Assembly: GCA_023380695.1 (NCBI GenBank) | Contig: JAMCRT010000029.1 | Coordinates: 1-23,205, forward strand | Direction: 5' to 3' | From: Patescibacteria group bacterium | GTDB lineage: Bacteria; Patescibacteriota; Dojkabacteria; JAKAPS01; JAJZLI01 | Length of the DNA stretch: 23,205 nucleotides | Part shown: one piece after another, positions 6,307 to 13,879 of the stretch | How positions within the stretch are numbered: the stretch's first letter is position 1 | Layout of the letters: every line of letters starts with the position of its first letter | Notes under the pieces: model-generated | What the model saw: only the letters and a program-made list of their open reading frames with translations | Database searches by the model: none | Told to the model about the DNA's origin: nothing | Position numbers and translations under genes: made by a program

Positions 6307-7992
6307 ATGATAGATAAAACTCAAATAGATAATATCAAAGATAGAATAAATATTGTAGATATTGCAGAAAATTACCTTACCTTAAAGAAATCTGGGAGAA
6401 ATTATTTTGCATTATGCCCATTTCATTCAGAAAAAACACCATCTTTCTCAATTAATGAAGAATTGCAATTTTATCACTGTTTTGGTTGTGGAGAAAGTGG
6501 TGATGTAGTCTCTTTTATAGAGAAAATGGAACATATTGAGTTTGGAGAAGCAATAGAGATACTTGCAAAAAAGGCAAATATTACAATAGAACACAAATAC
6601 ACACAAAGAAATAATACTGGAGTAAGACTGAAAGAAATAAATTCCTTTGCTATGAACTTTTTTAGAAAAGAACTGATAGAAAATAAAGATGCATTAACAT
6701 ACCTTATAAAAAAAAGAAATATAACAAAGGAAAGTATAAAAAAATTCAAATTAGGATTTAATAATAAAGGAGATAGATTAGTAAAATACTTAAAATTGAA
6801 AGGCCTTAGTGATAAACAAATAATAGAGTATGGATTTGGGAAGAAAAATCAAAATTCTCTAGAGGATAAATTTCAAGAAAGAGTAATTTTTCCTATATCA
6901 AATATTAAAGGAGAAGTTGTAGGATTCATAGGGAGAACAATTAATGAAAACAGACATCCTAAATATTTAAACTCAAATGAAACAGAAATATTCAAAAAAA
7001 ATGAACTTCTATATGGAATAGATCTAGCAAAAAACAAAATATCACCAAATGATTTTATCATTTTAACAGAAGGAAATATTGATGTTATAAAATCAGTGCA
7101 ATCTGGTATAGAAAATATAGTAGGCATTGAAGGAACTGCACTCTCCTTAGAACACCTTAAATATATAGGAAGATATACCAAAAATATATATTTTGCATTT
7201 GATATGGATATTGCAGGAATAAATGCACTAAAAAGAAGTATGGATATTGCAGAAAAAGAAGGATTTAATGCAAAAATAATAGATTTAGAGGAAAATAAGG
7301 ATATTGATGAATATATTGAGAAAAATGGTAAAGAAAAATGGATAGAGAAAGTAGGTAATCCTACAGACTATATAACATTCTTAATACAATGGGAAATAGA
7401 AAATACAGATATATCTTCATTTACTGGAAAAAGCAAAGTTGCAGAAAATATATTACCAATAATACAAAGTATTCCAAACTCAATTAAGAGAAGTTTTTTT
7501 ATGACTGAACTATCATACAGTCTAGGTATTACACAAGAAGTACTGACTTCATTTAAAACCTCAAATAAAAGAAAGGATAATATAGAAATACAACCATCTA
7601 AATATACTGAAATAGATTTAGAAATATATCTTCTATATCTTTGTATGAAACGCAAAATATTACTCAGGAAAGCATTAAAAGAGATTAAAATAGAATATCT
7701 AAAAAATGAATATACAAAAAAGATATTTAAATACTTACAAAATGGTAAAAATGATAAAGATATAATATTAAATATTAAAAAAGAATTATACAAAAAACTG
7801 AATAAAGAATATATTTTAAATGAAGATCCTCAAAACTATGCTAAAAACTATGAAAAAATAGTAAAAATAATAAAAAATAGATATATACAACAAAAAATTA
7901 CTACACTAAGAAAAGAACTTTTAAAAGCATATAAAAGTCTTGGTATATTAAAAGAAATCCAAAAAATATCAAAAGAATATATAAATCAATAA
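6307..7992 (+). CDS. dnaG: DNA primase
   Basis: A 561-aa primase that makes RNA primers at the replication fork. The N-terminal CHC2 zinc finger has C37, H40, C58 and C61 (CPFHSEKTPSFS ... YHCFGCG). The RNA-polymerase/TOPRIM core follows, with the catalytic glutamate in TEGNIDVI (E255) and the metal-binding pair in FDMDIAG (D299, D301). The C-terminal helicase-binding region is present but diverged and very lysine-rich. I start at 6307 (MIDKTQIDNIKDRINIVDIAENY), which fits the normal family N-terminus. An upstream in-frame ATG at 6271 would add 12 residues that no other DnaG would need, and would put the -10 box inside the gene. It diverges from infA. Confidence 0.95.
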   Translation: MIDKTQIDNIKDRINIVDIAENYLTLKKSGRNYFALCPFHSEKTPSFSINEELQFYHCFGCGESGDVVSFIEKMEHIEFGEAIEILAKKANITIEHKYTQRNNTGVRLKEINSFAMNFFRKELIENKDALTYLIKKRNITKESIKKFKLGFNNKGDRLVKYLKLKGLSDKQIIEYGFGKKNQNSLEDKFQERVIFPISNIKGEVVGFIGRTINENRHPKYLNSNETEIFKKNELLYGIDLAKNKISPNDFIILTEGNIDVIKSVQSGIENIVGIEGTALSLEHLKYIGRYTKNIYFAFDMDIAGINALKRSMDIAEKEGFNAKIIDLEENKDIDEYIEKNGKEKWIEKVGNPTDYITFLIQWEIENTDISSFTGKSKVAENILPIIQSIPNSIKRSFFMTELSYSLGITQEVLTSFKTSNKRKDNIEIQPSKYTEIDLEIYLLYLCMKRKILLRKALKEIKIEYLKNEYTKKIFKYLQNGKNDKDIILNIKKELYKKLNKEYILNEDPQNYAKNYEKIVKIIKNRYIQQKITTLRKELLKAYKSLGILKEIQKISKEYINQ

Positions 7993-8058
7993 ATCATATT
8001 GTAGTATTAAATTATACTTGGAATATGTATCTCATTTTATATAGCACAATAAGACCCC

Positions 8059-8087
8059 TTGACTTATGTTAAAATAAATGCTATCAT
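8059..8087 (+). promoter_or_regulatory. Extended -10 promoter upstream of the transglycosylase gene
   Basis: TTGACT (8059-8064), 17 bases ending in TGC, then TATCAT (8082-8087): one mismatch in each box and a TGn extension. The expected start near 8094 would give a leader of about 90 bases to the ATG at 8184. A second candidate lies at 8140-8167. Confidence 0.5.
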
Positions 8088-8139
8088 AACAACTTGTGTC
8101 TTCTTATAATTCCCAAATATTGTACTTCTAAGTTAATAT

Positions 8140-8167
8140 TTGACTGTTTTATAAGAGTTAATATTAT
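8140..8167 (+). promoter_or_regulatory. Second, proximal promoter candidate for the transglycosylase gene
   Basis: TTGACT (8140-8145), 16 bases, TATTAT (8162-8167). The start would be near 8174, leaving a leader of about 10 bases before the ATG at 8184 and no room for a Shine-Dalgarno. Confidence 0.4.
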
Positions 8168-8183
8168 TATACACAAAATTTAA

Positions 8184-8705
8184 ATGAATACAAATATTAA
8201 ATCGGCGTCACGCTTAATAGCCGCATTGATAATATTATTATTACCTTTAATAATATCTACTAAACAATTATCACACAACAAAGTTGTAAATAAATTAAAA
8301 AATGATTTAGGCACAACATTAATACTTCATACTCAAATAAATAAAGAAAATCAAATTAGTGAATCTTTAAATACAGCATCTGTACCAATAATAAAAAGTT
8401 ATCCTATTATACAAACAATATCTTCATATAATCCAAATATCTATACAAACATAATAAATGCTGCAGGTAACAAATATGGAGTATCAAGTACCCTTCTTAA
8501 TAGCATAATAGCTTGTGAGAGTGGATTTAATAAGAATGCATATAACCCTTCAGGAGCATCAGGTATAGCTCAATTTATGCCATCAACTTTTTACGGAAGC
8601 TGGAATATATACAGAAACGGAGGATTATGGAGTGCTAGAGCACAAATATATGCGCTAGCTCTCAAAATATCTGAGGGAGGAATTAGTGATTGGGTTTGTA
8701 GATAA
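8184..8705 (+). CDS. Membrane-anchored or secreted SLT-type lytic transglycosylase
   Basis: A 173-aa protein with an N-terminal hydrophobic segment (about residues 10-25; signal peptide or anchor), a linker, and a compact C-terminal lysozyme-like domain (about 85-173). The catalytic glutamate is E112 in ACESGFN, followed by the SLT-family block NPSGASGIAQFMPSTF (121-136). This fold cleaves the MurNAc-GlcNAc bond of peptidoglycan. The end, GGISDWVCR, has the short 'W.C' finish seen in small CPR and actinobacterial lytic enzymes. The domain is minimal compared with Slt/MltE, so substrate cleavage is inferred. It is monocistronic and converges on the DUF4382 gene with a 9-base gap. Confidence 0.8.
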   Translation: MNTNIKSASRLIAALIILLLPLIISTKQLSHNKVVNKLKNDLGTTLILHTQINKENQISESLNTASVPIIKSYPIIQTISSYNPNIYTNIINAAGNKYGVSSTLLNSIIACESGFNKNAYNPSGASGIAQFMPSTFYGSWNIYRNGGLWSARAQIYALALKISEGGISDWVCR

Positions 8706-8714
8706 ATCTATCTA

Positions 8715-9512
8715 TTACCCTACACTCACCTTAGCAATCTTTGGAGTAAAGTAATATACTCCATTAGCCTCCTGTAACATCTGTGCACCATCGAAGGCTA
8801 CAGTAACAGAAGATTTTGTAGATGGGTTTACCGTGACATTTTGAGTAAACATGATGAAATCATTTGGTGGTACATTTACTGGAACACTTGCACCATTAAC
8901 TGTTGCACTGACCTTAGATATAAATATCTTAACTTCATTATAAGTACCTGCCAACAAATTTGTTGTGCCCAAATTCACTGAACCAGAAGATGCCTTCAAT
9001 GCTAAAAGATTTATTGGTGTATTAATAGCTGTATTATTCAATGTTTCCCAACCACTATACTGACTTGGTACTGATCCAAATTTAGATGAATTCATATGTA
9101 CTTCTACCTTAGATACTGTAATATCCAAAGCCTGGGCAACAACAGTTACAAGTTTAGGTTTTGTAACTCCCTTAGGAGGAGTAACGGAATGTCCTGCTGG
9201 AGATGTATTTACTGTCGGATCAGTCACTGAGAATGTTAATGATCCATTTTTAGATTGAGGATACTTATTAGAGAAATTCAGTGAACTGCTTTGTGGACCT
9301 AAATCCTTTGTAGCATTTGATGCCGTAGGAGGAGGAGGGACAGAAGCAGTACTAGAAGTATTACTATTACTTGAAGACATGGTAATAGATGTACCGATAA
9401 TAATACCCAAAGATAAAACAACCATTATCAAGACAACAGCAAATAATATCTTCATCCAATTTATCTCTTTATCGTAAGTAAGTGGATTGTCTAATTTATG
9501 ATTCATTGCCAT
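8715..9512 (-). CDS. DUF4382-domain membrane-anchored surface protein
   Basis: A 265-aa protein: a short cytoplasmic N-terminus, a transmembrane or signal-anchor helix (about residues 21-45), a Ser/Pro/Asn-rich linker (about 47-90), then one DUF4382 beta domain (about 92-264). Family features are the LTFSVTDP start, DITVSKVEVHM, a GWETL strand, INLLALKA, LLAGTYNEVKIFISKVSATVNG, and the end VYYFTPKIAKVSV. There is no lipobox, so anchoring is by the helix. DUF4382 proteins are surface proteins of unknown function. It follows the 174-aa membrane-protein gene by 19 bases and is probably in its operon. Two in-frame ATGs two codons apart (9512 and 9506) could both serve as start. Confidence 0.75.
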   Translation of the reverse strand: MAMNHKLDNPLTYDKEINWMKILFAVVLIMVVLSLGIIIGTSITMSSSNSNTSSTASVPPPPTASNATKDLGPQSSSLNFSNKYPQSKNGSLTFSVTDPTVNTSPAGHSVTPPKGVTKPKLVTVVAQALDITVSKVEVHMNSSKFGSVPSQYSGWETLNNTAINTPINLLALKASSGSVNLGTTNLLAGTYNEVKIFISKVSATVNGASVPVNVPPNDFIMFTQNVTVNPSTKSSVTVAFDGAQMLQEANGVYYFTPKIAKVSVG

Positions 9513-9531
9513 AATTCTTATCTAAAATAAA

Positions 9532-10056
9532 TTATTTTTTAGGGTGTGCTTTATAATAATTCCCTATAGCTTTATAAACACTTGAATTAGAAGATAAATC
9601 TTCTATAAACAACACCTGTGATAAATTAATTTTCATATGATCTGTTGGCCCATAAGATAGAGTTGGACTTAAATGCACTAATGAATATTTAGGAGAAGGA
9701 GATGTTGCCTTACTTGCAGTACCATTACTTCCGTTTAATCGAAGATAAAATACATCATTTAAGTATAACCAGTGTGATGTTGTTCCTACAATTTTACCAA
9801 AATATACACTTGCATTAGTATTATTTAAGAATACTGCCTGATAAGGTGATGCACCAGTACCAAGACTTTTATATGCTTTTACATTGGATCCAATGCCAGA
9901 ATTATTGCTCGAAGATATAAAAAACTTATATGCAAAACCTAAAAGAACTATAATAACAACAATTACAATAACTGTAATTATTTCTTTTGATTTAATGCTT
10001 GATTTATGAGTATTTTTTTCCTCATTAATTTCAGTATACTTTGTAAAATCATTCAT
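9532..10056 (-). CDS. CPR-type single-span membrane protein of unknown function
   Basis: A 174-aa protein with a hydrophilic N-terminus, one transmembrane helix (about 26-47, very Ile/Val-rich), and an extracytoplasmic domain. That domain has the pattern YQAVFLNN...VYFGKIVG..SHWLYLNDVFYLRL and, near the end, YGPTDHMKINLSQVLFIEDLSSNSSVYKAI. I recognise this pattern ('QAVFL.NGQVYFGKL ... ILFIEDL...SKV..AI') from proteins common in Patescibacteria genomes that carry no assigned function. It precedes the DUF4382 gene in the same operon. The recognition is from memory and not from a search. Confidence 0.6.
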   Translation of the reverse strand: MNDFTKYTEINEEKNTHKSSIKSKEIITVIVIVVIIVLLGFAYKFFISSSNNSGIGSNVKAYKSLGTGASPYQAVFLNNTNASVYFGKIVGTTSHWLYLNDVFYLRLNGSNGTASKATSPSPKYSLVHLSPTLSYGPTDHMKINLSQVLFIEDLSSNSSVYKAIGNYYKAHPKK

Positions 10057-10087
10057 AAAAAATTTGTATCTAATTTAAACTAACTAA

Positions 10088-10116
10088 TTAGTAAAATATT
10101 TAAAAACAAAAGTCAA
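10088..10116 (-). promoter_or_regulatory. Weak promoter for the 174-aa / DUF4382 operon
   Basis: Minus strand TTGACT (10111-10116), 17 bases, TACTAA (10088-10093; 4 of 6). The -10 overlaps a 10-bp perfect palindrome ACTAATTAGT (10083-10092), which could be an operator. The leader would be about 25 bases. Confidence 0.35.
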
Positions 10117-10126
10117 GTATTATAAA

Positions 10127-11116
10127 TTAATATGGGAAATACAGTAAAAATGAAGATCCTTTATTCACAGATGAAGATACACTTATTTTTCCTCCCATTT
10201 TCTCAATTAATACTTTTGACATATACAAACCAATCCCCAATCCTTGATAATTAAAATCAAGCATACTAGTTTTTCTTACAAATGGGGTAAATAAAGTAGA
10301 TATGTCATCTTTAGACATTCCTATACCTGAATCTGATATTTTTACTATAAAAAATTTATCTTCCTTATATACTACAACCGAAATAATACCCTCTTTTTTA
10401 TTAAATTTAATAGAATTTGATAGAATATTATTAATTATTTTTTTAAATAAACTTTTATCTATCTTTAAGACATCTTGAGGTCCATCATAGGAAAAGCCTA
10501 TCGCAACTTGAGTTTTTTCTTTTATATCTGACAATATTTCCTCTATTAATGATTTAATATTTTCTTCAGTATTATTTAGTTTAAAATCATCAGATTCGAG
10601 GAAAATAATTGATACTATTTCCTCAACAATATTATTTAAATCAGATAAATTAGAATGTAGTCTTTCTAATGCTTTTTTATCTTCATTTACTAATTTATTG
10701 CTACTATCTAATATATCAATATAACCTAAAGCACTTGTTACTGGAGTTCTAAGTTCATGAGATATAAGATATATAAAATCATTTTTCATCTTATCAATTA
10801 CTAATGATTTATCTTTCAGTGCTGATATTTCAGACTCCAATTTATTAATATTTTGAATAATATCTTGTAATTCTAGAGTAGAAAAATTGGGTTTATAATC
10901 ATAATTGCCCTCTTTGATCATTAAAGATAATTTTTCAATATTTAAAATATCAAAAAAATAATTTCTAAAAATAATAACTATTATAGTAAATGCCAATAAA
11001 ATCAATATAGCAAAAATAATAGATAAAACTGATATTTTAAGGAATAAAAAATAAATAACAAAAAACAACACCAACACCAATATAGAGATATATATCCTAC
11101 TTTTTATATTTAGCAT
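10127..11116 (-). CDS. Sensor histidine kinase (orphan)
   Basis: A 329-aa two-component sensor kinase. Two transmembrane helices fill the N-terminus (about 8-28 and 30-52) with almost no extracytoplasmic loop, so it probably senses within the membrane or the cytoplasm. A HAMP-like segment and coiled coil (about 60-107) lead to the HisKA domain with the phospho-accepting H120 in LISHELRTPVTSALGY. The ATPase domain has the N box (IINNILSNSIKF, about 227-238), the G1 box DSGIGM (262-267), and the G2 box GLGIGLYMSK (292-301). No response regulator gene is next to it. It is the third gene of an apparent ppa - small membrane protein - kinase operon, 8 bases after the second gene. Confidence 0.9.
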   Translation of the reverse strand: MLNIKSRIYISILVLVLFFVIYFLFLKISVLSIIFAILILLAFTIIVIIFRNYFFDILNIEKLSLMIKEGNYDYKPNFSTLELQDIIQNINKLESEISALKDKSLVIDKMKNDFIYLISHELRTPVTSALGYIDILDSSNKLVNEDKKALERLHSNLSDLNNIVEEIVSIIFLESDDFKLNNTEENIKSLIEEILSDIKEKTQVAIGFSYDGPQDVLKIDKSLFKKIINNILSNSIKFNKKEGIISVVVYKEDKFFIVKISDSGIGMSKDDISTLFTPFVRKTSMLDFNYQGLGIGLYMSKVLIEKMGGKISVSSSVNKGSSFLLYFPY

Positions 11117-11124
11117 AATTATAT

Positions 11125-11316
11125 TTATTTACTCAAAAAAGTACTTCCGTTTTTTGCATCCAAAGATAGCACAAATAAAACCACTGAAACTAACATATAA
11201 TCATGTGGTGCTAAAATAAATCTTAGATGATGATCAAAAAAGCCTACAGCTGCTAAAACTACTGCAAGAACTCCTACCCAAAAAAATAACTTCTGTAATG
11301 TTTTAGATTCTTTCAT
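11125..11316 (-). CDS. Small two-helix membrane protein (63 aa)
   Basis: A 63-residue protein with two predicted membrane helices (about 10-27 and 33-51) joined by a short loop containing DHHLRF, which would be a tight turn with two histidines. No family recognised. Its ATG overlaps the ppa stop by one base (TAATG). It is preceded by AAAGGAGGTGAT (plus-strand positions 11322-11333), a full-length match to the canonical anti-Shine-Dalgarno, four to five bases of spacing from the ATG. The sequence at that site also encodes the end of PPase. Its position between ppa and a histidine kinase suggests it might partner the kinase, but that is inference. Confidence 0.65.
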   Translation of the reverse strand: MKESKTLQKLFFWVGVLAVVLAAVGFFDHHLRFILAPHDYMLVSVVLFVLSLDAKNGSTFLSK

Positions 11317-11873
11317 TAATTATCACCTCCTTTATCCCCAAATTTTCTTTTATACTCTTCAAATGTTTCTTCAAGAAATTCAACTGCTTCGTTTTTATCT
11401 CCCCACCCTAATACCTTTACATATTTATCCTTCATTAATTCTTTATAATTTCCAAAATAAAATTCAATCTCCTTAATTTTATGTTTATCTATTTGAGATA
11501 AATTGTCAATATCATTATATAGAGGATCATCGGATACAACTCCAAATATTTTATGATCAATCTCACCAGAATCATCCATTTTAAGCATTCCAAGAATTCT
11601 GACATCTAAAACAACACCAGGATATGTATGCTGTGATGATAAACACATAATATCCATTGGATCATCATCATGTTTATTCCAAGATCTTGGAATTAATCCA
11701 TATTCTATTGGATATGGCATAGGAGCATATGTTGCTCTATCTAACATCAATACTCCAAATTTTTTATTAAATTCTATTTTTCCATGATATCCTCTAGGAT
11801 TCTCTACTATCATATATGCATTTTCAGGTGATTTATCATGAATTGGGAGTTCGTGAAAAATATTACTACTCAT
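11316..11873 (-). CDS. ppa: Family I inorganic pyrophosphatase
   Basis: A 185-aa soluble pyrophosphatase (PPi + H2O to 2 Pi), driving nucleic acid and sugar-nucleotide synthesis. The family signature D-x-D-P-x-D is D69-D70-D71-P72-M73-D74, the metal-binding acidic cluster. Other catalytic-site pieces are IVENPRGYHGKIEF (E24, R27, K32), YAPMPYPIEYGLIP (Y53-to-Y58 region), and DDPLYNDI (about 115-122), followed by KYVKVLGWGDKNEA near the end. Length is normal (about 175-185). It is first in an operon with a small membrane protein and a histidine kinase. Its promoter (11906-11935) is divergent from, and mirror-related to, the promoter of the surface operon. Confidence 0.95.
   Translation of the reverse strand: MSSNIFHELPIHDKSPENAYMIVENPRGYHGKIEFNKKFGVLMLDRATYAPMPYPIEYGLIPRSWNKHDDDPMDIMCLSSQHTYPGVVLDVRILGMLKMDDSGEIDHKIFGVVSDDPLYNDIDNLSQIDKHKIKEIEFYFGNYKELMKDKYVKVLGWGDKNEAVEFLEETFEEYKRKFGDKGGDN
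11322..11333 (-). promoter_or_regulatory. Full-length Shine-Dalgarno inside the end of ppa
   Basis: Minus-strand AAAGGAGGTGAT, complementary over 12 bases to the usual 3' end of bacterial 16S rRNA, placed just upstream of the ATG at 11316. It is the strongest ribosome site in the window; most other genes here have none. Confidence 0.8.
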
Positions 11874-11905
11874 TAATTTAATACAAATAAAATAAATTTA
11901 GAATA

Positions 11906-11935
11906 ATTCTATACCCTTATTCATATTTTTGTCAA
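11906..11935 (-). promoter_or_regulatory. ppa operon promoter
   Basis: Minus-strand TTGACA at 11930-11935, followed by TAGAAT (11906-11911, 18-base spacing) or TATAGA (11908-11913, 16-base spacing). The -35 and the spacer start lie in the left arm of the 19-bp inverted repeat. Predicted leader about 26 bases. Confidence 0.6.
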
Positions 11936-12000
11936 CATGTTCAATATAAAAAAACCCTTAATATATATATATATATATATATTGACAAAAATATGAATAA
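11917..12000. repeat. 19-bp perfect inverted repeat with (AT)11 centre, holding two divergent -35 boxes
   Basis: Left arm 11917-11935 and right arm 11982-12000 are perfect reverse complements: each arm, read outward, is TTGACAAAAATATGAATAA. The 46-base centre contains an (AT)11 dinucleotide run (11961-11982, touching the right arm) and a near-perfect palindrome around AACATGTT (11934-11941). Each arm supplies the TTGACA -35 box of an outward-facing promoter, one for ppa and one for the surface operon. The identity extends 13 bases past each -35 and stops before the -10 boxes. Confidence 0.85.
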
Positions 12001-12017
12001 AATGTTTAATAATAATA
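11982..12017 (+). promoter_or_regulatory. Leaderless promoter of the surface-protein operon
   Basis: TTGACA (11982-11987), 17 bases, TTTAAT (12005-12010). The ATG at 12018 is seven bases after the -10, so the mRNA would start at or next to the start codon. No Shine-Dalgarno is present. The (AT)11 tract abuts the -35 on its upstream side. Confidence 0.65.
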
Positions 12018-12959
12018 ATGAGAATAATAAAAACTAGAACTTTAAGTATAACAATAATATTATCATTATTATTGATGTATATAAATCCATTGATATCAAA
12101 GGTAAATGCAGCTACACTTACACCTATATCTGATACTATGTCTAATCAAACAGTATCTGCTACATCAGTAATAAATAATTTTTCATTTGATGCAGTTTCA
12201 GGAATTCCAGCATCAGGAACTGTGACTATAACATTTCCTTCTGGGTTTACTTCTGTATCTGTGGGTTCTGCAACATCATCAATGTCAGGAGCTACATTTT
12301 TAGTATCTGGAAATGTAGTTACTATAACTAATGGTTCCACTGCCATAGCTGCAGGCACTACTGTCACTATATCTGGAATTACTGCAACTAATCCATCTAC
12401 TGCGTCATCTACAACAACACAATATATAATATCTATATCTGATTCTGGAGGGGATAGCGCCTCAATTGCTGTTGCAATTATATCATCATCACAAGTTAAT
12501 TTAACAGCCACTATAAATCCTACAATTACATTCTCTATTAGCACTAATAGTATAAACTTTGGAACTCTATCAGCATCATCAGTGTCTAACCAATCAAATA
12601 CACTTACTCTATCAACAAATGCAAGTTCTGGAGCATCCATATCTATATCTGATAGTAATGCGGGATTACATGATACAGCAAATAATTATACTATACATTC
12701 AAGTACCTCCACACTATCAGCAGGAACTGAAGGTTATGGAGTAAATGCTTCTTCATCATCACTAACAGTACAATCCCCATTTTCAGGCACAGGTAACTCA
12801 GTAGGTGCTCTTACAACCTCAACTCAAACACTAGCTAATGTAACAGCCCCTGTAAATAACTCTAGTATTACAGTAAATTATCTGGCATCCATATCAAATG
12901 TAACTCCATCAGGTTCATATTCTGATACTATTACATATATAGCAACGGGAACATTCTAA
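12018..12959 (+). CDS. Secreted surface protein 1 with C-terminal WxL-like domain
   Basis: A 313-aa secreted protein, very rich in Ser, Thr, Ala and Asn, with almost no charged residues after the signal peptide (1-31, likely cleaved after KVNA). Domain 1 (about 35-157) is a beta sandwich-like region with SDTMSNQTVSA, FSFDAVSGIPASGT and ITFPSGFTSV. Domain 2 (about 159-313) begins VNLTATINPTITFSIS, has NFGTLSASSV, AGTEGYGVNAS (235-245), and ends in NVTPSGSYSDTITYIATGTF. The last strand 'G.Y..TITY..TG' aligns by eye with the end of Firmicutes WxL domains, but with Tyr in place of Trp. This suggests non-covalent wall or partner binding. First gene of the operon; a WxL-interacting-protein-like gene follows after 17 bases. 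Confidence 0.75.
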   Translation: MRIIKTRTLSITIILSLLLMYINPLISKVNAATLTPISDTMSNQTVSATSVINNFSFDAVSGIPASGTVTITFPSGFTSVSVGSATSSMSGATFLVSGNVVTITNGSTAIAAGTTVTISGITATNPSTASSTTTQYIISISDSGGDSASIAVAIISSSQVNLTATINPTITFSISTNSINFGTLSASSVSNQSNTLTLSTNASSGASISISDSNAGLHDTANNYTIHSSTSTLSAGTEGYGVNASSSSLTVQSPFSGTGNSVGALTTSTQTLANVTAPVNNSSITVNYLASISNVTPSGSYSDTITYIATGTF

Positions 12960-12976
12960 AATAACAAAAACAATAT

Positions 12977-13879
12977 ATGAAAAAATGGATTTTATTACTA
13001 GCATTATCATTCTTTATAATTATCATACCTGCAATACAAATATTTGCACAAAATTTGAAAAACAGTATTACTATCTCTCCAGTTGTATCAAATATAACTT
13101 TAAATAAAGGAGAACATTATATATCTTCTATCTATGTAACTAACAATTCAAATACTCCTCAAAAAATTGATATTACAGTATCAGCATTTAAAGAACAAGG
13201 AACTACTAACCATCCTCAATTCTCTCAAAAAATAAATGCTGAATCTACATCTAGAAAATGGATTTTAATACAAAAGTATGCAATTCTTTATCCTTTTAAA
13301 AACACAAAAATTCCATATACTATCAATGTACCTGCAAATGCATCCCCTGGAGGTCATTATCTGTCAATAATGGTACAAAGATCTTCAAATACTACACATA
13401 ATAAAATAATACAATCACTAGGATCATTAATTATATTAACAGTAAATGGACGATTAATATCTACAGGGTTCATAAAAAATTTTTCTGCAACAAAAAACAT
13501 TTATTTTAATAACCCAATAAATTTTAATTTAAAATTTAGTAATACTGGGAATGTCCAATATGCACCATTTGGATTTATAACAGTAAAAAATATATTTGGA
13601 AATACTGTATTGGTTACACCAATTAATCAAAAAAGATCTTTAACACTAAAAAATAGTACTAGATTGTATACAAAGACAATTGATATACATAATATATTAG
13701 ATCAAATAGGACTATTTAATGTTACACTTAATTTAACATATGGAATCAATGGTCATTTTGTAAATACTCAGACATCTAGCACCTTCTATTATTTTAACTA
13801 CATATATCTAATTATTCTTTTACTTATTGTAGTTTTTATCATACTCTATATAATAAAAAGAAAGCATAATAAAAAATGA
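12977..13879 (+). CDS. WxL-interacting-protein-like (DUF916-type) membrane protein 1
   Basis: A 300-aa protein: signal peptide (about 1-25), N-terminal Ig-like domain (about 28-137), second beta domain (about 150-265), one transmembrane helix (about 274-293) and a basic cytoplasmic tail (KRKHNKK). This is the exact plan of the WxL-interacting proteins (DUF916 plus DUF3324) of Firmicutes. Matching family-like features are ITISPVVSNITLNKGEHYISSIYVTNN at the start, IPYTINVPANASPGGHYLSIMVQ (112-134, the 'P..A.PGG.Y' block), and the 'SNTGNVQ..P.G' strand. Overall sequence similarity is low, so the family call rests on architecture and context. It sits between two WxL-like genes and overlaps the next by 4 bases (ATGA). 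Probable role: holding WxL-like proteins at the cell surface. Confidence 0.65.
   Translation: MKKWILLLALSFFIIIIPAIQIFAQNLKNSITISPVVSNITLNKGEHYISSIYVTNNSNTPQKIDITVSAFKEQGTTNHPQFSQKINAESTSRKWILIQKYAILYPFKNTKIPYTINVPANASPGGHYLSIMVQRSSNTTHNKIIQSLGSLIILTVNGRLISTGFIKNFSATKNIYFNNPINFNLKFSNTGNVQYAPFGFITVKNIFGNTVLVTPINQKRSLTLKNSTRLYTKTIDIHNILDQIGLFNVTLNLTYGINGHFVNTQTSSTFYYFNYIYLIILLLIVVFIILYIIKRKHNKK

Noticed and set aside
8692..8720. Bidirectional terminator between the transglycosylase and DUF4382 genes
   Set aside because: GGGT/ACCC and TAGAT/ATCTA pairings exist but are not in register and lack T-tracts.
11917..12000. Invertible promoter switch (site-specific inversion between the 19-bp arms)
   Set aside because: Both -35 boxes lie within the arms, so inversion of the centre would leave both promoters nearly unchanged, and no invertase gene is nearby.
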